64,000 nucleotides of DNA from Lycium barbarum (GCF_019175385.1 NC_083341.1:63893800-63957799); one strand, 5' to 3'; positions 25,300 to 37,120 are shown, counted from the stretch's first letter. Notes: generated from the letters alone by a model not told the origin. Program-made: numbers and translations.

Positions 25300-26100
25300 G
25301 GCTATGTGTCCACTAAATAATGTATTGAGGGACCTGGTTGTGTACCAGTTCCCCTATACAGTGCAATAAGTAAAGAAGACATGATTTTACCGTGGAAAAC
25401 TCCCTGCTCAAGGGATTAAAAACCACGACCTACACCAGTAGGATTTCAACTCAACTAATCGAGAAACTTCAGATTACAACTATTGCAAACTAGGAATTAA
25501 CTCCCATAACCCCTCACCCTTACAATAGTAGCAACATAGGAACTAACGCTCGTAGTCCCTCCACCCTTATAATACACCGATTGTAAGCAACTCAACTTAG
25601 CTAACTCTAGCTAAGGACACTAATTCATCTAAACTAACTCTAGCCTAGTGTGCCGCTCAAGAGCTTATGGAAGCAAACTTGAGAATTTAAGACACCTACA
25701 CACAACTTCCTTTAAAAGAAAAGTAGATTTACAGTTTATAGCACATAAGAACATAAGACCTAGCAATCCTAGAACTCAACATATCTTCAGTTGTAGAGAA
25801 CAGGTCCTTGGATCTGCTAACGCCTTGTTCTTTTACACCTTTTGGAGAGTGGCGACTTACACTTGAGATCTACATTTTTGTGCAATAGTATATCTTCTCC
25901 TTGGAATATATTGCTTATATAAGAGGATAGTTAAGATGAGAGTGACGGGATACATCAGGACACAACAACTCCACTGTTGCTCTGCTGTATCGGTGTGTGT
26001 GTGTGTGTGTCAACAACTTTACAGTTGTAATGTTGACCTTCGTACGAACAAGGACCTAATTGATATTTGGCACAAATATCTAGATTTAGTGTCATTTGCA
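25300..26100 (-). mobile_element. Copia-like LTR, minus orientation
   Basis: Read on the minus strand, the block contains a TATA-type element (CTTATATAAGC, 25912-25922) and then the phrase GGTCGTGGTTTTTAATCCCT and GGGAGTTTTCCACGGTAAAA, which I recognise from Solanaceae Copia LTRs. Just inside it (minus strand, 25279-25294) is ATTGCTACCAGAGC, a two-mismatch version of the initiator-Met primer-binding site. The outer border near 26100 is not resolved. A GT microsatellite (25995-26010) lies in its upstream half. Confidence 0.45.
25995..26010. repeat. (GT)n microsatellite
   Basis: A short GT run of about eight units within the U3-like part of the Copia-like LTR. Confidence 0.85.
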
Positions 26101-26308
26101 CTTCACTTCTTAGCACTTTAATCGTAGTTTTTAATACAAATTGTTGTATATGAGCTTATGTTGGTATGCTTGTATGACTAGGTACAACAAGGACCAATTG
26201 AGGGTATTCTGAGCAATTTATGATTGAATCCAAGGATGTGCATGTTGGTTGAACATGGGAAGGAAGTTCCAGCACTTGAAGGCAGAATCTGACCACTGAA
26301 GGGTCTCA

Positions 26309-26446
26309 TGCGCTGGCAATGCGTCGCACAACCAGCGCACAAAAACCCCATTCCTGAATCTCAGACAGACCATGCGCTGATTGTGCGCCGCATGAAGGAT
26401 GCAAGAAAGATGTCATGCGCTGGCCATGCGTCGCATAGCCAGCGCA
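26309..26446. repeat. Paired 31-bp stem-loops with TGCGCTGG/CCAGCGCA arms
   Basis: Two near-identical inverted repeats lie at 26309-26339 and 26416-26446. Each has an 8-bp perfect stem (TGCGCTGG with CCAGCGCA) and a loop containing ATGCGTCGCA. A degenerate third copy lies between them (near 26371). They are CpG-rich in an AT-rich setting. Confidence 0.7.
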
Positions 26447-26479
26447 CAAACGGCATCAGTTGTCCTAATTTGATCGGGA

Positions 26480-27387
26480 TTGGTCCAACTTATTTTATAT
26501 TTTGCCCTAGCTTCTAAATAGTCGTTTTTAACATTAGAAAGACGGCTGAGACGATTTTTTAGACTTGTGAAACTCTTTCTAGGTTTTATTCGTCTTCTAT
26601 TAATTTTCTTTACATTGGAACCCTTTGTTATTCATGAATTCTAGCTTCTATTCTCGAATCATATGTAACTAAACACCTAAATTCTGGGGTTGTGGTTTAG
26701 CCATGAATATTGACGTTTGATAGGTATTTAATCTTAGTAGCTTGTTTGTATGCAAGTTTTTCTTTACTTATGTGCTTACGTGCTTGATTGTCTGCGCAAC
26801 AGTTGAGCTCTATTTACTAATTGATATACGTGCTTGGGAAAGATGTTGTTAATTTAGAGAAGGAGTAAAGAGATTGTGATCTGATTATCCCTAAAGTTGG
26901 GCTAGGATTTGTGACTAGGATAAGAATATACTTGGTTACCGCAATCAATTACTTCCCTTTCTTTTATTACTTTCTAGATAAGACAAGACCATAGGAATAT
27001 AGGAGGCGAATTATCTTGAATCGGCTGCGAGATTAATAATCCGGTTAATTAGCAATTGTGAACAAAATTACTAAGGTAGAATGCTTGAATGACTCAATAG
27101 GATTAGTGAACCAGCCACGACCCTCGAATATCTCTAAAATCTTGATAAAAGCAACTCTCAAAGACGCTCATAGCACAATTCTAGTTTACATTGTTAGTTA
27201 TTTAGTTTTCAGCGTTAAGTTACAAAGCCAACAAAACTCTTATTCATTACTTGCATATTTAGTAGCAATAGTTTATTTTCATGAAAGTATTGGTCATAAG
27301 TCTCGGTGGGTTCGACATCTGATTTTATATAATCGCTATATTACTTATACGACCACGTACACTTGCGTGTGCATTTGGACGCAACAC
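26480..27387 (+). mobile_element. Athila-like LTR 3' region
   Basis: The block ends in TGTGCATTTGGACGCAACA, preceded by 'cgaccacgtacacttgcg', a terminus I associate with Athila-type LTRs. The upstream part (for example 'gattaataatccggttaatt' and the 'agtctcggtgggttcgacat' block) fits the same family. No primer-binding site follows at 27388, so the element is truncated or a solo LTR. The start was not located; 26480 is a working border. Confidence 0.35.
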
Positions 27388-27514
27388 TGATCCCTTAACT
27401 GGTCTCTCACTTGATTCTCTCCCAGAGTCTGAAATAACTAAGCAACAATATCCCCTCAGCTTCCTTGTTAGTGCATCTGGTTCTTTATACATTTTTGTCA
27501 AATCATCAAAACAA

Positions 27515-27558
27515 AATAAGTTACGGCATAACTATAAAAATAAGTTACAGCATAACTA
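27515..27558. repeat. Tandem ~24-bp duplication
   Basis: Two adjacent copies of AAATAAGTTACGGCATAACT-type sequence with one substitution (ACGG versus ACAG). It lies just before the LINE fragment. Confidence 0.7.
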
Positions 27559-28150
27559 TCAATCACACTTATGGACAACCCATTGGGATACATTTCTAAC
27601 AGTTTCATAGCCATCCAAGATGCATTTCCATGTTCTAGAGGTTATTCTTTTGGTATCGGTCCTATGATGACAATGCTCAGCAATAAAAACTTTGGCCCAC
27701 AAGGTGTCAAGTCTCTTTAATAGTCTCCAAGAAAGGCTAGTATGAATAGTTTGATTCTTAACTTCAGCCTTCTGGATACCCAAAACCCCATCACCCTTAG
27801 GCTTAGTAATGATTTGTCAGCCTACAAGGTGCATTTTCTTCTTGGCACTAGTAGTCCCCCATTTGAAGTTACTTTGGATTCTATTGATCATCTTATTTGT
27901 CTTACCAGGGAGCTTAATATATTGCATGACATTATTAGAGATGCAGCTCAAATAAGCCATAGCAAGGGTGGTTCTACCAGTAATGTTTAAGAACTTGGTT
28001 TTCCACCCACCAAGCTTTGTTTTCAGATTATCAATAATGAATTGGAAGTCACTATTGGTGGGTCTTTTATGAAAGATAGGAAACCCTAGGTATTTTCCAA
28101 AGGAATGGCTAGCCTTAATTTGGAAACTATTAAGCATTCTCTATCTTGCA
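27559..28150 (-). pseudogene. LINE ORF2 fragment (end of reverse transcriptase)
   Basis: The minus-strand frame at 28137-27817 carries the segment that follows the catalytic part of plant LINE reverse transcriptases: KYLGFPIFHKR, LKTKLGGWKTKFLNITGRTT, MQYIKLPGKTNKMI. After a frame shift near 27800 it continues with SLSWRLLKRLDTLWAKVF. Catalytic motifs are not present. The fragment is cut at its upstream side by the LTR that begins at 28153. Confidence 0.75.
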
Positions 28151-31070
28151 GGTGACACACCTCTTTTTTTCGCACCCCGGAGGACACAGGTTTTATTATT
28201 AAAGTGTTTTTCCAATTTAAGTGATGTTTTAAGAAGGGATTATTTATTTATTAGGGTCGCCACTTGGAATTGAGTTTTGGTGATTCAAGTCACCTTATGA
28301 ATCCCTAATCTAAAGGAAATGACTCTTTATTATTGGTCCGCGAAAACAAAAGTCTGGATAAGGAATTATGTTGACCGGGGAGAAGGTGTTAGGCATTCCC
28401 CAAGTCCCGTGGTTCTAGCACGGTCGCTTTTATAGACTTGAACTCGGCTAAAATTAATTCTTGGATAGAATGAGTTTATTTTACTCGCTTAATTACCTAA
28501 AATTATTTTAGAAATGTGATTTATATTTTCGTCTTAGGAGCGTAACAACCCACAAAGCCTCTTATTTACGAGAATCGACCAAGGAGCGTATCCACACACG
28601 TGCTCAAACTCAATTTATTTATAAAGTCAAGGAGCGTAACCACCCACATGACTCTTATTTACAAGAATCGACACAAACTCGATTTATTTATTAAGCTTCC
28701 TTTAAGATCCATTAATAATGATTAATCGACCGGACTTAGAGTTAATTAAAAAGGCTAAGAAAGTCATTGGACACTTTGTTATTAAAAATGGGCATTATTT
28801 GAAAACTCGGCTTTTAAATTAGACTTGATTCTCAAAAGGCTAGTTGAAGTAAAAATTAGCAAAAAAGATTGAAAAAAGGTCATTTCTAGGAAGAAGGCTA
28901 GACTTTGAACTTTTTAACCAAAAGAAAGATAAGACTTATTTTAAAAAAAAATTTGACTCAAGGTTGGTGGAAAAAAAGAATTATCCCATCTCTAAAATTA
29001 TAAGAACTAGCTTCCAAGTCTTGAAATAACAAAATGAACTCACGCACTACATAGCTATTTATGTGACTATTTCAACATTACTAACCAGTAAAACTCATTA
29101 TAGGTTATTAAAGCTAAGGTAGTAACTAAAATTAATTAAGAATTAATTAAAACAATTATTTGAAAGGTCTTCTAGTTAGAACTCGAATCATGAAATTTTG
29201 GTCATAAATGATGAACTGAAAATGGTAAGAATCTTAAAGCAAACAAGGATAAACAATAATTAAATGAAAATAACTAAAGCGGATCGTTTCATCTGATAGC
29301 CAAAATGTAGACTCTTTTATCCCTTTCACTGTTTGTATAGTGCAAGAGAAAATAAGGAGATCTTGTATGGAACAGTAAAGGAGTTATAAACGGGAATATG
29401 CAGCGGACTCCATGCGAGCCGTCGTTGAGTTCCAAAGTGAAACTCTTCGGCTCCGGTGTTCATGTAAAAGAAAAGAAAGTAGGTTAGAAGTCGGAAATCC
29501 AAATCTTATCACATACAGAGATGTAAAAATACAGTGAGGAGTGAAAAATACAATAACTCATGGCTCGTCATTAGGAAAAAGTCTCAAGCTCATATTTTAA
29601 TGAAAGAAGGTATACTCGAGTTAGATTTTTACTAATGCAGTACCTTTCAGAAACGTCTTTTTTTCTTAATAAAGGGGATTTAAGCATGTTTACTAAAAGA
29701 AAGAACTTGAACAGAGAATGATACTTTATACTTTGAAGTACAAATGGTTTAACACTTTGTAAATAAAAAAAATACCTTCAAGTAGTAATCTATTCCATTT
29801 CCACTCAAACATACTTGGAAATCATGTTTCAACAAATTACAATGAGACCCTAAAGACACCTTTTCTAAATGACATTAAGGAAAGAAAATGAACATATATT
29901 ATATCATGCATAAGACATACACACAGATTCATTACTTTGAGCTTTTAATGGTACAGAAACTAAATAGAATATCTAACACTTAGAGTTGATCTAACGTGGC
30001 AGGTACAAAACCTTAAATCATGTTTTTGAAGATTGAAAGAAAATCATGTATTTCAGATATTTTGATACATATCCCTGCAACTCATGGAGATAGATAACCT
30101 AAACAATCTGTCTAAGGTAGATAACATAAACAATCTGTCTCAAAAGGTAAAGACTTTAACGTCTCAAGTAAAACGTAAAGACTGACTTCTGCACTACATT
30201 AAACTATTGAAATCTGCAACAAATCTTCCGATTAGTAAAGGAATACCCGAAATACGAATTCTAGTATAAAAATGATGATTGAACTTTAATATGAATATGG
30301 TTTCTATATCAGTCAAACAATAACCTTTAGGAGATTCAAAACAATAGTAACTAATAACACAAAGTTAAATCATGAATGGTAACAACAAGACATTGAAACA
30401 TGATTTTTCGATGCTAACAAAATTTTAACAAAACAATAGGTCGGAATAGCATCAGATTTTACCTCTTGTAGGTGCAGTCAACTAGGACGTCGGGGCCTCG
30501 TATCTACTCTCTCGTTATGAATAGATCCGAACCTCAACACAAATGAGTTCGAAAATCTCTATTACGGCTAGAGATTTGTCGTGATAGAATAAAAGGCTTA
30601 AACGATTCTAAGGTTTAAAGTAGTAATCAAAAGATGAAAATGTTGAGAATGGTGGTGTTCGAAGATGTTAAAAAATGTTCCCCTTTTGCTGAAGATGTAA
30701 GGTATATTTATAGGAGACAAAGTCTAGAGTTTGGATATTTGAAATTCAAATTTGAAAACGTCAAAAGGGTGTCACGGGTTTAAACAAAATTGGTAAAATT
30801 TTACTTTTTGTGGTCAAAGTTCAGAGGAGAAAAGAAGAATTTTGCACTAGAGAAGAAATAAATAGCCGTTTGAGGGTGAGTAGAGGGGTGTCACGAGTTG
30901 AGATTCAATGTCACGAGTTGAGATTCAATCTCTGCTCATCAGTTCTCTCTGTATAGAAAACCAGATTTCAAAATGGTATTTTGGCCTCTTCTATGGGCCA
31001 AATTGTTGAATATGAAAGAGAGGAAATTATTGTACTAAAATGGCATAGCAAGAGTCTATCCATGGCTAAT

Positions 31071-31864
31071 GCCTCATTTGTTTCATTAAGATTAAGATAT
31101 CTGAATCTGAATGCACATCTGAATGATTAACATGTTGTCTCTAGGTCTGAAAACTGAATCATTAAGACTGTTTGTTTTTCAATATATGAATGTGCATAAT
31201 GTATTTATTTAAACATAATAAATATACAATTCAAATTAAAAAGTACCTAAATAGTAGAAAATAAATACAAATTAAATAAAATAATATATTATTTGATAAA
31301 AAAAATGAAACATTTATGTTCACTAGTAATAGTGGAGATATTTTATAGTCATGGTGGGTGGTGAGTGGGGGTGGAGGGGTAAGTGGGTGGTGGGTGGTTG
31401 GGGTGAGAGGTGGTTGGTGTGGGGTAGGGGTTGGTGGGGCGTGGGGTGGGGTTGGTGGTGAGAGGTGGGGTAGTAGGGAGTAGGGGTGGTTGGTGTGGGG
31501 TAGGGGTTGGTGGGGAGTGGGGGTGGGGTTGGTGGTGGGAGGTGGGGGTGGGTGGGATTGGAATTTGTGGTGGGATGGGGTTAGAGTGGAGGGTGGGTGG
31601 GGTTGAGGTGGATGGGTGGGGTTGGAGTAGAGAGTAGGAGGGGATGGGGTTGAGGTGAAGGGTTGGGGTCGGGGTTGGAGCTGGTGACAAAAAAGTTTCA
31701 TACAAAAATACCTCTTAATGATATTAAGACTTGGTTCAAGATCTTAATGATTAAGACTTATTCAGACCCAATAAGTGCTCAGATCTTAATGCAAACAAAT
31801 GCACTTAATGGCTTAAGGTCTGAACCATTCAGATTCAGACTCCAATAATGCAAACAAATGAGGC
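31071..31864. mobile_element. Non-autonomous hAT-like element with GCCTCATTTGTTT terminal repeats
   Basis: The left end GCCTCATTTGTTT is followed by TCTGAATCTGAATG within 45 bases; the reverse complement of the right end gives the same two blocks. These ends are familiar from abundant Solanaceae hAT-type MITEs. The element is 794 bp and codes for nothing. Its flanks (TGGCTAAT left, CTAAGAGT right) do not give a clean 8-bp duplication, so the exact borders or the superfamily remain open. Confidence 0.6.
31352..31680. repeat. G-rich minisatellite (GGTGGG / GGTTGGGG units)
   Basis: About 330 bases of strand-asymmetric G with short variable units of GGTGGGTGGT and GTGGGGTAGGGGTTGG type, including a 70-bp-scale duplication (units at about 31405 and 31490). 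Many runs of three or four G lie close together, so the plus strand has strong G-quadruplex potential. Proline-rich frames on the minus strand are a by-product. Confidence 0.85.
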
Positions 31865-32400
31865 CTAAGAGTAAATGGAATTTTGCACCAAAATGGAAGA
31901 CAGGAGAGGGGCTAATTTTGGATAGGAGTGCGGCTAATGAGTTTAGAATTAAGGTTGAGAAATGTTGGGTTTAACAGAAAAATGGGCTGCTCATTTGGTG
32001 GGCCGTTTTGGTTAGGCTTGGTTGTTTGGGCCATTTGTTTGGCTGAACTGTTAGGCTTTTTCCCTATTCTCCTAATTCATTTCATGTGTTTCTTTATATT
32101 ATTAAAATACTAGGATAATAAATTTAATAACTAGAGTAAATAGGATATAATTTAGTATTATAATCTAACTAGTAATAGTAATAAAAATGTCATCTGAGTT
32201 ATATTTTTTATTAGCAAGTGATAAATTAGTAATAATGTAAGATCAATAGTAAAATAATTATGGATGTAATAATAACATAAAGATGTCTATTAATAGTAAA
32301 AGTAGCAATAGTGAATTGTAATAAGTATTTAGTTTGTTCATAAAATTAGAAGCTCGAGGAAGTGAACTGAAAGAGGGGGGGTCAAAATTGAGTGTCAACA

Positions 32401-32852
32401 AGTAGTATTTAATTTTGGGGTGAGTCTGGCCATTCCGGTGGAATAGGTAAAGGTAGTCCCATGATTCGGGCAGTGTGAGGAGGGGGGGGGGGGGGGGGGG
32501 GATACACTGAACAGGGGGTGGGGGTTAGTTTGGTAGTAGAGAGTGGTGGGTCCTTCTCACTCTAAAATATTGTTGACAGTAAAATATCCATTCACTATAT
32601 AATTGTAGATCAAATTAAATTATATGCCCAGAATAAACATACCATGAATAAAAAATCTGGTGAATTCATCATAAAAATTATTGATGCCTAAAATGTATGA
32701 TCCTTTGTTAAATGGACATATCGAGGAACAATCAAAAAAGAGTTTTCACCTTCAATCATAAACAACACTTCGCTAGAAAATTTGAGAGAAGGAATGTCAC
32801 AATTGGGGTTTTGAATAAAACGATCTTTTCATTTTTCATTTTTTTTTCGTTT
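32401..32852. other. AT-rich spacer with a 20-G run
   Basis: No gene or element recognised. An uninterrupted run of twenty G lies at 32482-32501, just outside the Tat/Ogre LTR. Confidence 0.5.
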
Positions 32853-33257
32853 TCATATTGAAAAAGTAATAAGAATGAGAGGTGTTAAGCTATAACACCC
32901 ACTCGAAATGAAGTACGTTTGTGACAAATTAATTTTTAAACCTTGAGTTTCGAGCTCCTTTAATAGCTGACAATGGAGTTTTGAGATTTGGGGTGGCGTT
33001 ATCGCTTGACCAATCATAAGAGGAGCGAGACTAATGGACCTTGCACCACCACCGGCAGAGGTTGCATAAAAGAATGACCCCTCGGTGTAGAAAAGATAAT
33101 CTTCAAATTCAGAAGAATCTACCCATTTGCTAGGCACGACAAATCCAACAAAAATCACACCCCAAAAACCCATGAAATTCTTCCTCATAGCTCTGCCACT
33201 ACCCATATTTCTAATTTCTAATATATATAAGCGGCTAAGGGTGGACGAACACTGCAA
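32853..33257 (-). CDS. Hypothetical 134-residue frame with a hydrophobic N-terminal segment
   Basis: I do not recognise this protein. From the internal Met at MRKNFMGFWGVIFVGFVVPS it has a basic start and a hydrophobic stretch that could be a signal peptide or anchor, then SSEFEDYLFYTEGSFFYATS. The second half (LLKELETQGLKINLSQTYF) looks like translated repeat sequence rather than protein. A TATATATA stretch lies just upstream on the minus strand (near 33220). It may be a gene fragment, but chance is quite possible. Confidence 0.15.
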   Translation of the reverse strand: MQCSSTLSRLYILEIRNMGSGRAMRKNFMGFWGVIFVGFVVPSKWVDSSEFEDYLFYTEGSFFYATSAGGGARSISLAPLMIGQAITPPQISKLHCQLLKELETQGLKINLSQTYFISSGCYSLTPLILITFSI

Positions 33258-33925
33258 CGGTCAGTTGTACAGAATGCAACGTGAATTGTACTATAATCGT
33301 GGGCCTTTCTCATTTGTGATTAAATTTCTTTGACATTTCCCATTATTAGGCTATAACCACGTGTGTTGCTTTTGAAACACGTTTGCTTCAAATATTTCTC
33401 ACCTTTCTAATAATTGTTGCTGCAACTTCAAATTTCAATTCCAAAAGTTCTCTAATTTTCACACAAATCAGTTCATAATTCATGCCACTTTAGCTAATTC
33501 AAACCCAAAAGATCATGTGAAAGGGCTCTAAATCTAATATATTGATCGAAGACAAAAGTTCCGCTTAGGTTGCAGCTCGAGTGACTGATTTTACCGTTAA
33601 ACAAGTCAGTTGTACTCTAAATTTGAACTTATTTCAATTGTACTTAATTTCTTTTTTTTTTCAATTGTGGGTCCACTTTATTTAACAAGTACTACTACTT
33701 GGTTTGTCACCTATTCTCTGTACACGTGTATTTCATTTTTACATTATCATATTTCTTTACTTCTACACTTCATTTTATTACATGAAATTGTACTCTAAGC
33801 AGGGACTAACATGTGTACATTTCAGAAATTTAACATTAATTCTACCTCTTTTGTGTTTACTTTTTAAGTCTCCACGTATCCGCAGTGTCTCAATTGTCCT
33901 TTCATTTCCTTCATTTGGCATATAA
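33258..33925. other. AT-rich DNA, nothing recognised
   Basis: No domain, RNA gene or terminal repeat is visible on either strand. Confidence 0.4.
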
Positions 33926-34150
33926 TCCCTCTGTCTCAATTTAAGTGTCTAAGTTTGACTAGACACGGAGTTTAAGAAATAAAGATAAACTTTTGAATCT
34001 TGTGGTTCTAAATTAAAAATGTGTATAATATAATAAAATATCCTTTGAATCTTGTGATTATAAACTTAACATGTAGCATATTTGAATTATCAACTTACTA
34101 AATATAAAAAGAGGCGGACATAACCAAAATAAGACAAATTTTAACAACAA
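33926..34150. mobile_element. MITE fragment with a 'ccctctgtctcaattta' end
   Basis: The left edge resembles the CTCCGTCTCAATTTA-type terminus of abundant Solanaceae MITEs, followed by the usual 'gtctaagtttgactagacacggag' body. The matching inverted end is not present, so the copy is partial. Confidence 0.35.
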
Positions 34151-34284
34151 TTGAGAAATTAAGGGGAAAAAATAAGAAGAAAAGAAACAAAATATGGAGA
34201 CTCACTAAGGAGAATCGCGGTATCTTTTGCAAAATATACAAACCATAAAAACTAACTAAAGTGAATAACCAAATTAATCATGTT

Positions 34285-34317
34285 GGGCCTGTGTATCGCA
34301 CGGGCATTGTTTGCTAG
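34285..34317 (+). mobile_element. Helitron-type 3' end, plus orientation
   Basis: A GC-rich hairpin (GCCTGTG tatc GCACGGGC, one G-T pair) is followed after eight bases by CTAG and then a T. This is the layout of a Helitron 3' terminus (hairpin, short spacer, CTRR, insertion before T). The 5' TC end was not located and no Rep/helicase gene is present, so it would be a non-autonomous copy. Confidence 0.4.
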
Positions 34318-34449
34318 TATTAAATAGAGGTGAGGCACAAAGAATGAGGAACGACAAATAAGAATGGTGATTGTAGAGGGTTGCACATACTTTTCCTCCA
34401 ATCTGTGGTGTTTGCTAAATAAGAAAAAGCATCTGTATGTTTAGTAATA

Positions 34450-34475
34450 CTAGTCTCTATGAACATGTTTCGCAT
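34450..34475 (-). mobile_element. Helitron-type 3' end, minus orientation
   Basis: Read on the minus strand: hairpin AACATG cgaaa CATGTT, spacer CATAGAGA, then CTAG followed by T. It faces the plus-strand end at 34317, leaving about 130 bases between them. Its body would extend rightwards; the other end was not found. Confidence 0.35.
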
Positions 34476-36957
34476 GTTATCCCCAGTCAATCATAACAAA
34501 AGATATTAGATATTTTAGTTTAGTTTTGGCATATCTTTATTTTCTAAAAGAAATAAAACTAATCATAAAAGCTAAGATATGTTTTTCTGAAAAATTGCAT
34601 CCGTCAATTTCAGTCAACTCTCCTCATTCCACACGGTAGTCTGACATTTCGCGTTCGACATTCACGTTGTTTAATAATAGATACTCCTATATTGTGGATT
34701 TAAAAAGTATAACAATGGAAAGAAATTATTGGTATGTTCAAAAAACGTAAAAAGAAATAGGATTAAGTTCCAAATAGTAATTAAATAAGTTAAGTTTTCC
34801 CAATTCCACTATTTTATCAAATACGAATGTAGCCTACTTTAGTAAGATTCTATTATTAGTTAGTTACGAATTTAAAGTTCTAGATATTGGATAAAATCTA
34901 CAACATTATAATTTTATCCAAGTTTTAGCATATTCGTTATCTTTTAAAAGAAATACTTTAATTTTATGAACTCTTATTCTGTCTTTGAAAACCAAACAGA
35001 CGAGGTAATCCAAAAATACATAAGCCTATTAAAATACGATCCAATAATAACCTAAACATTTTCTATGTTAATTTTTTTTTGTTAGTACGGGCAAGGCCCA
35101 CTTTCAATCACAAATTACTCCTAGGCAAATAAGGCTACTGGTCAGATATCTCATCATTTGAACATGTTAGTAAAAACTCTTTAATCAATTAGGTTTAGAA
35201 CAAAATTCGGAAGTAGTATTTGTTTCGAATTCTATTTTCAATTATGATATTTTTTCTGTTTACCAAAAAAGCAAATAGAAATATGATAGAACTAAACTAA
35301 AAGGGTATATAAGTCGTTTAATATTTAAAGAATATTTTAATCAACTAACATTTATATTCATGCTTTAAAATAATATAGATAGATAGGGTCATATTTAGTT
35401 ATAGTAGTGGTCTTTTAATTCTTTAACTCTTAACTTTGTTCTTTTGTAGGCCTGGGCCTGTTTTTCTACAAAATTCATCACTCGTCCTATCCCATTAAAA
35501 ATTTTAGCATGGAAAAAAGACAGATATGGCTGTCACAAATTTTAATGGCCCTACTTTATATCATTTGAATCGAAATATACTTTAAGCCCAAAATTATTGA
35601 CAAGTTATAGTCAAATTCTAAAATTCCACCCTGCTCCTTCTCTTTCATTCGCCTCACTTTCTCTCTCTAATGCTTCTCCTTCTCTTCTCATCTTCTCAGT
35701 TGTTCCATCCACCAGCGAATGCCGTCGTTCACTCCCTCCCTTTTTTCTTCTCTTCCACCCACCACCAACCACTAATATGTCGTCCTCTTTCTCCTCACCT
35801 TTTTTTTTTCGTGATCTACCTCTTTCACTTAGAGAAGATGAAAGATGGAGAGAAAAAAAAATGATCGCTGCTAGAGAAGATATTTTTTCCGGCCAAGTTT
35901 ATCGGTTCTTAGTTGCTCCTTCATTTATACATTGTGTAATTATTGTATAATAACGGTATAATATGTGTGTAATTATTGTGTATGCACTATACATTGAGTA
36001 CACATTGATTATACATTTATTATCTATTTATTATACACAAATATATACAGAAAAATGGAGGTGAAGGATTATAGTGGCTATGGTGGGTATCGATAAAAAT
36101 ATATATAATATGTCTATATACTTTACGAAAAGTGTATCTACATTGCATATAACACATATAAACTTATAAACATTCAATGCTCATTTTGAATACACTATAT
36201 ATATGAAGTTTATATGAAATGTGTATATAGTGTATAATGCATACATGCAGTGCATATACAACTTATAACATGCATATACAACTTTTTTTTTTATCACAAA
36301 AATAATTTACAGACGGTGGAAGATAAATCTATAAATTCGTTGAAGAACATGGATCTCAACACAATGCTTTTTAGCTATGACATGTCCGTTGATTTTATGT
36401 GGATCCGGTTGTCAATGTTTTCACCTTGGTGGATACTTATGTACTTGTCCCACTACTTTGCCCTGCTCTGCCCCGCCCCACCCCACCCCGTTTAAACCTT
36501 CTCTCCTGCCTTGCCCCATTAAGAGTTTGCCTTGCCACGCCCCGCCCCTCCAATTTTTAGACTTTCAAACTCTATTTTTGGATTCCAAATAGACATGATT
36601 TAAGCTTAAATCATGAAACAACAAATCATTTACCTTAGAGGCATAATATCTAAGCTAAAAAAAAAAAAAAAAAAGTGAGAAAGAACTTAAATATGCAGGT
36701 TTTAAGTATGGAACATTTGAAATCTATCACAACTCAACTTCAAACAGATGTCTGAAATAAATACTGTGATAATTTTTAAGATGGCATTAAATGATATTTG
36801 ACTTGTACTAGTATATTTTCTTACTTTAATTTATAAAAGTTTGTTAGTTCTAATCAAATTATATAGTTATATTCCAAGTAATTAATATTCTCTTATATTT
36901 AGAATTTTAGATATCTTATTAGCTTGTATTTAAATTAAAAAAATAATATTATTATCT
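34476..36957. other. AT-rich DNA, no recognised gene
   Basis: This 2.5 kb holds no conserved domain I can name. A pyrimidine-rich stretch (35630-35760) opens a plus-strand frame of 117 residues (35597-35950) that is Ser/Pro/Phe-rich and looks like translated leader or repeat. A C-rich block (36440-36560) and a poly-A run (36659-36675) follow. Parts may belong to the minus-strand Helitron whose end is at 34450. Confidence 0.4.
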
Positions 36958-36967
36958 ATATAATAAT

Positions 36968-37120
36968 GGGTAAAAATCATTTACCTTCCCCAACTTTTCT
37001 TTAAAAATCAAACTCCCCCCTCAAATCTGCTTTAAAAATCAAACTCCCCCTCAACTTTGAACAATAGACATTCTCCCCCCTTTATCCTAATTAACTTTTT
37101 AAAGTGCATATTTTACCCCT
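36968..37120 (+). repeat. Left terminal inverted repeat of the MULE-like element
   Basis: Contains an internal duplication of the 'tttaaaaatcaaactcccc' block (near 37000 and 37030) that the right TIR lacks. The matching right TIR is split by the LINE into about 42450-42513 and 44080-44144. Confidence 0.6.

Larger units (their letters stand above)
28153..32400 (-). mobile_element. Tat/Ogre-type LTR (about 4.2 kb), probably solo
   Basis: The right edge reads GGGTCAAAATTGAGTGTCAACA in plus orientation, the same terminus as copies A and B. The left edge is TGACACACCTC followed by the 'cgcaccccgg' and 'gggtcgccacttgg' blocks shared with the inner end of copy A. I found no matching 5-bp duplication (GCAGG left, AGTAG right). 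There is no primer-binding site at the left edge, where a LINE fragment abuts. It carries a non-autonomous hAT-like element at 31071-31864. No genes inside. Confidence 0.6.

Noticed and set aside
26376..27392. CTGAT on both sides as a target duplication of the Athila-like LTR
   Set aside because: The left CTGAT falls in the middle of the hairpin repeats and the LTR start there does not look like an LTR terminus; a 5-base match over 1 kb is expected by chance.
31231..31705. Proline-rich minus-strand frames
   Set aside because: Direct translation of the G-rich minisatellite; no domain.
28148..32405. Target duplication for the 4.2 kb Tat/Ogre LTR
   Set aside because: The flanking pentamers GCAGG and AGTAG do not match, so I do not claim a clean solo-LTR insertion there.
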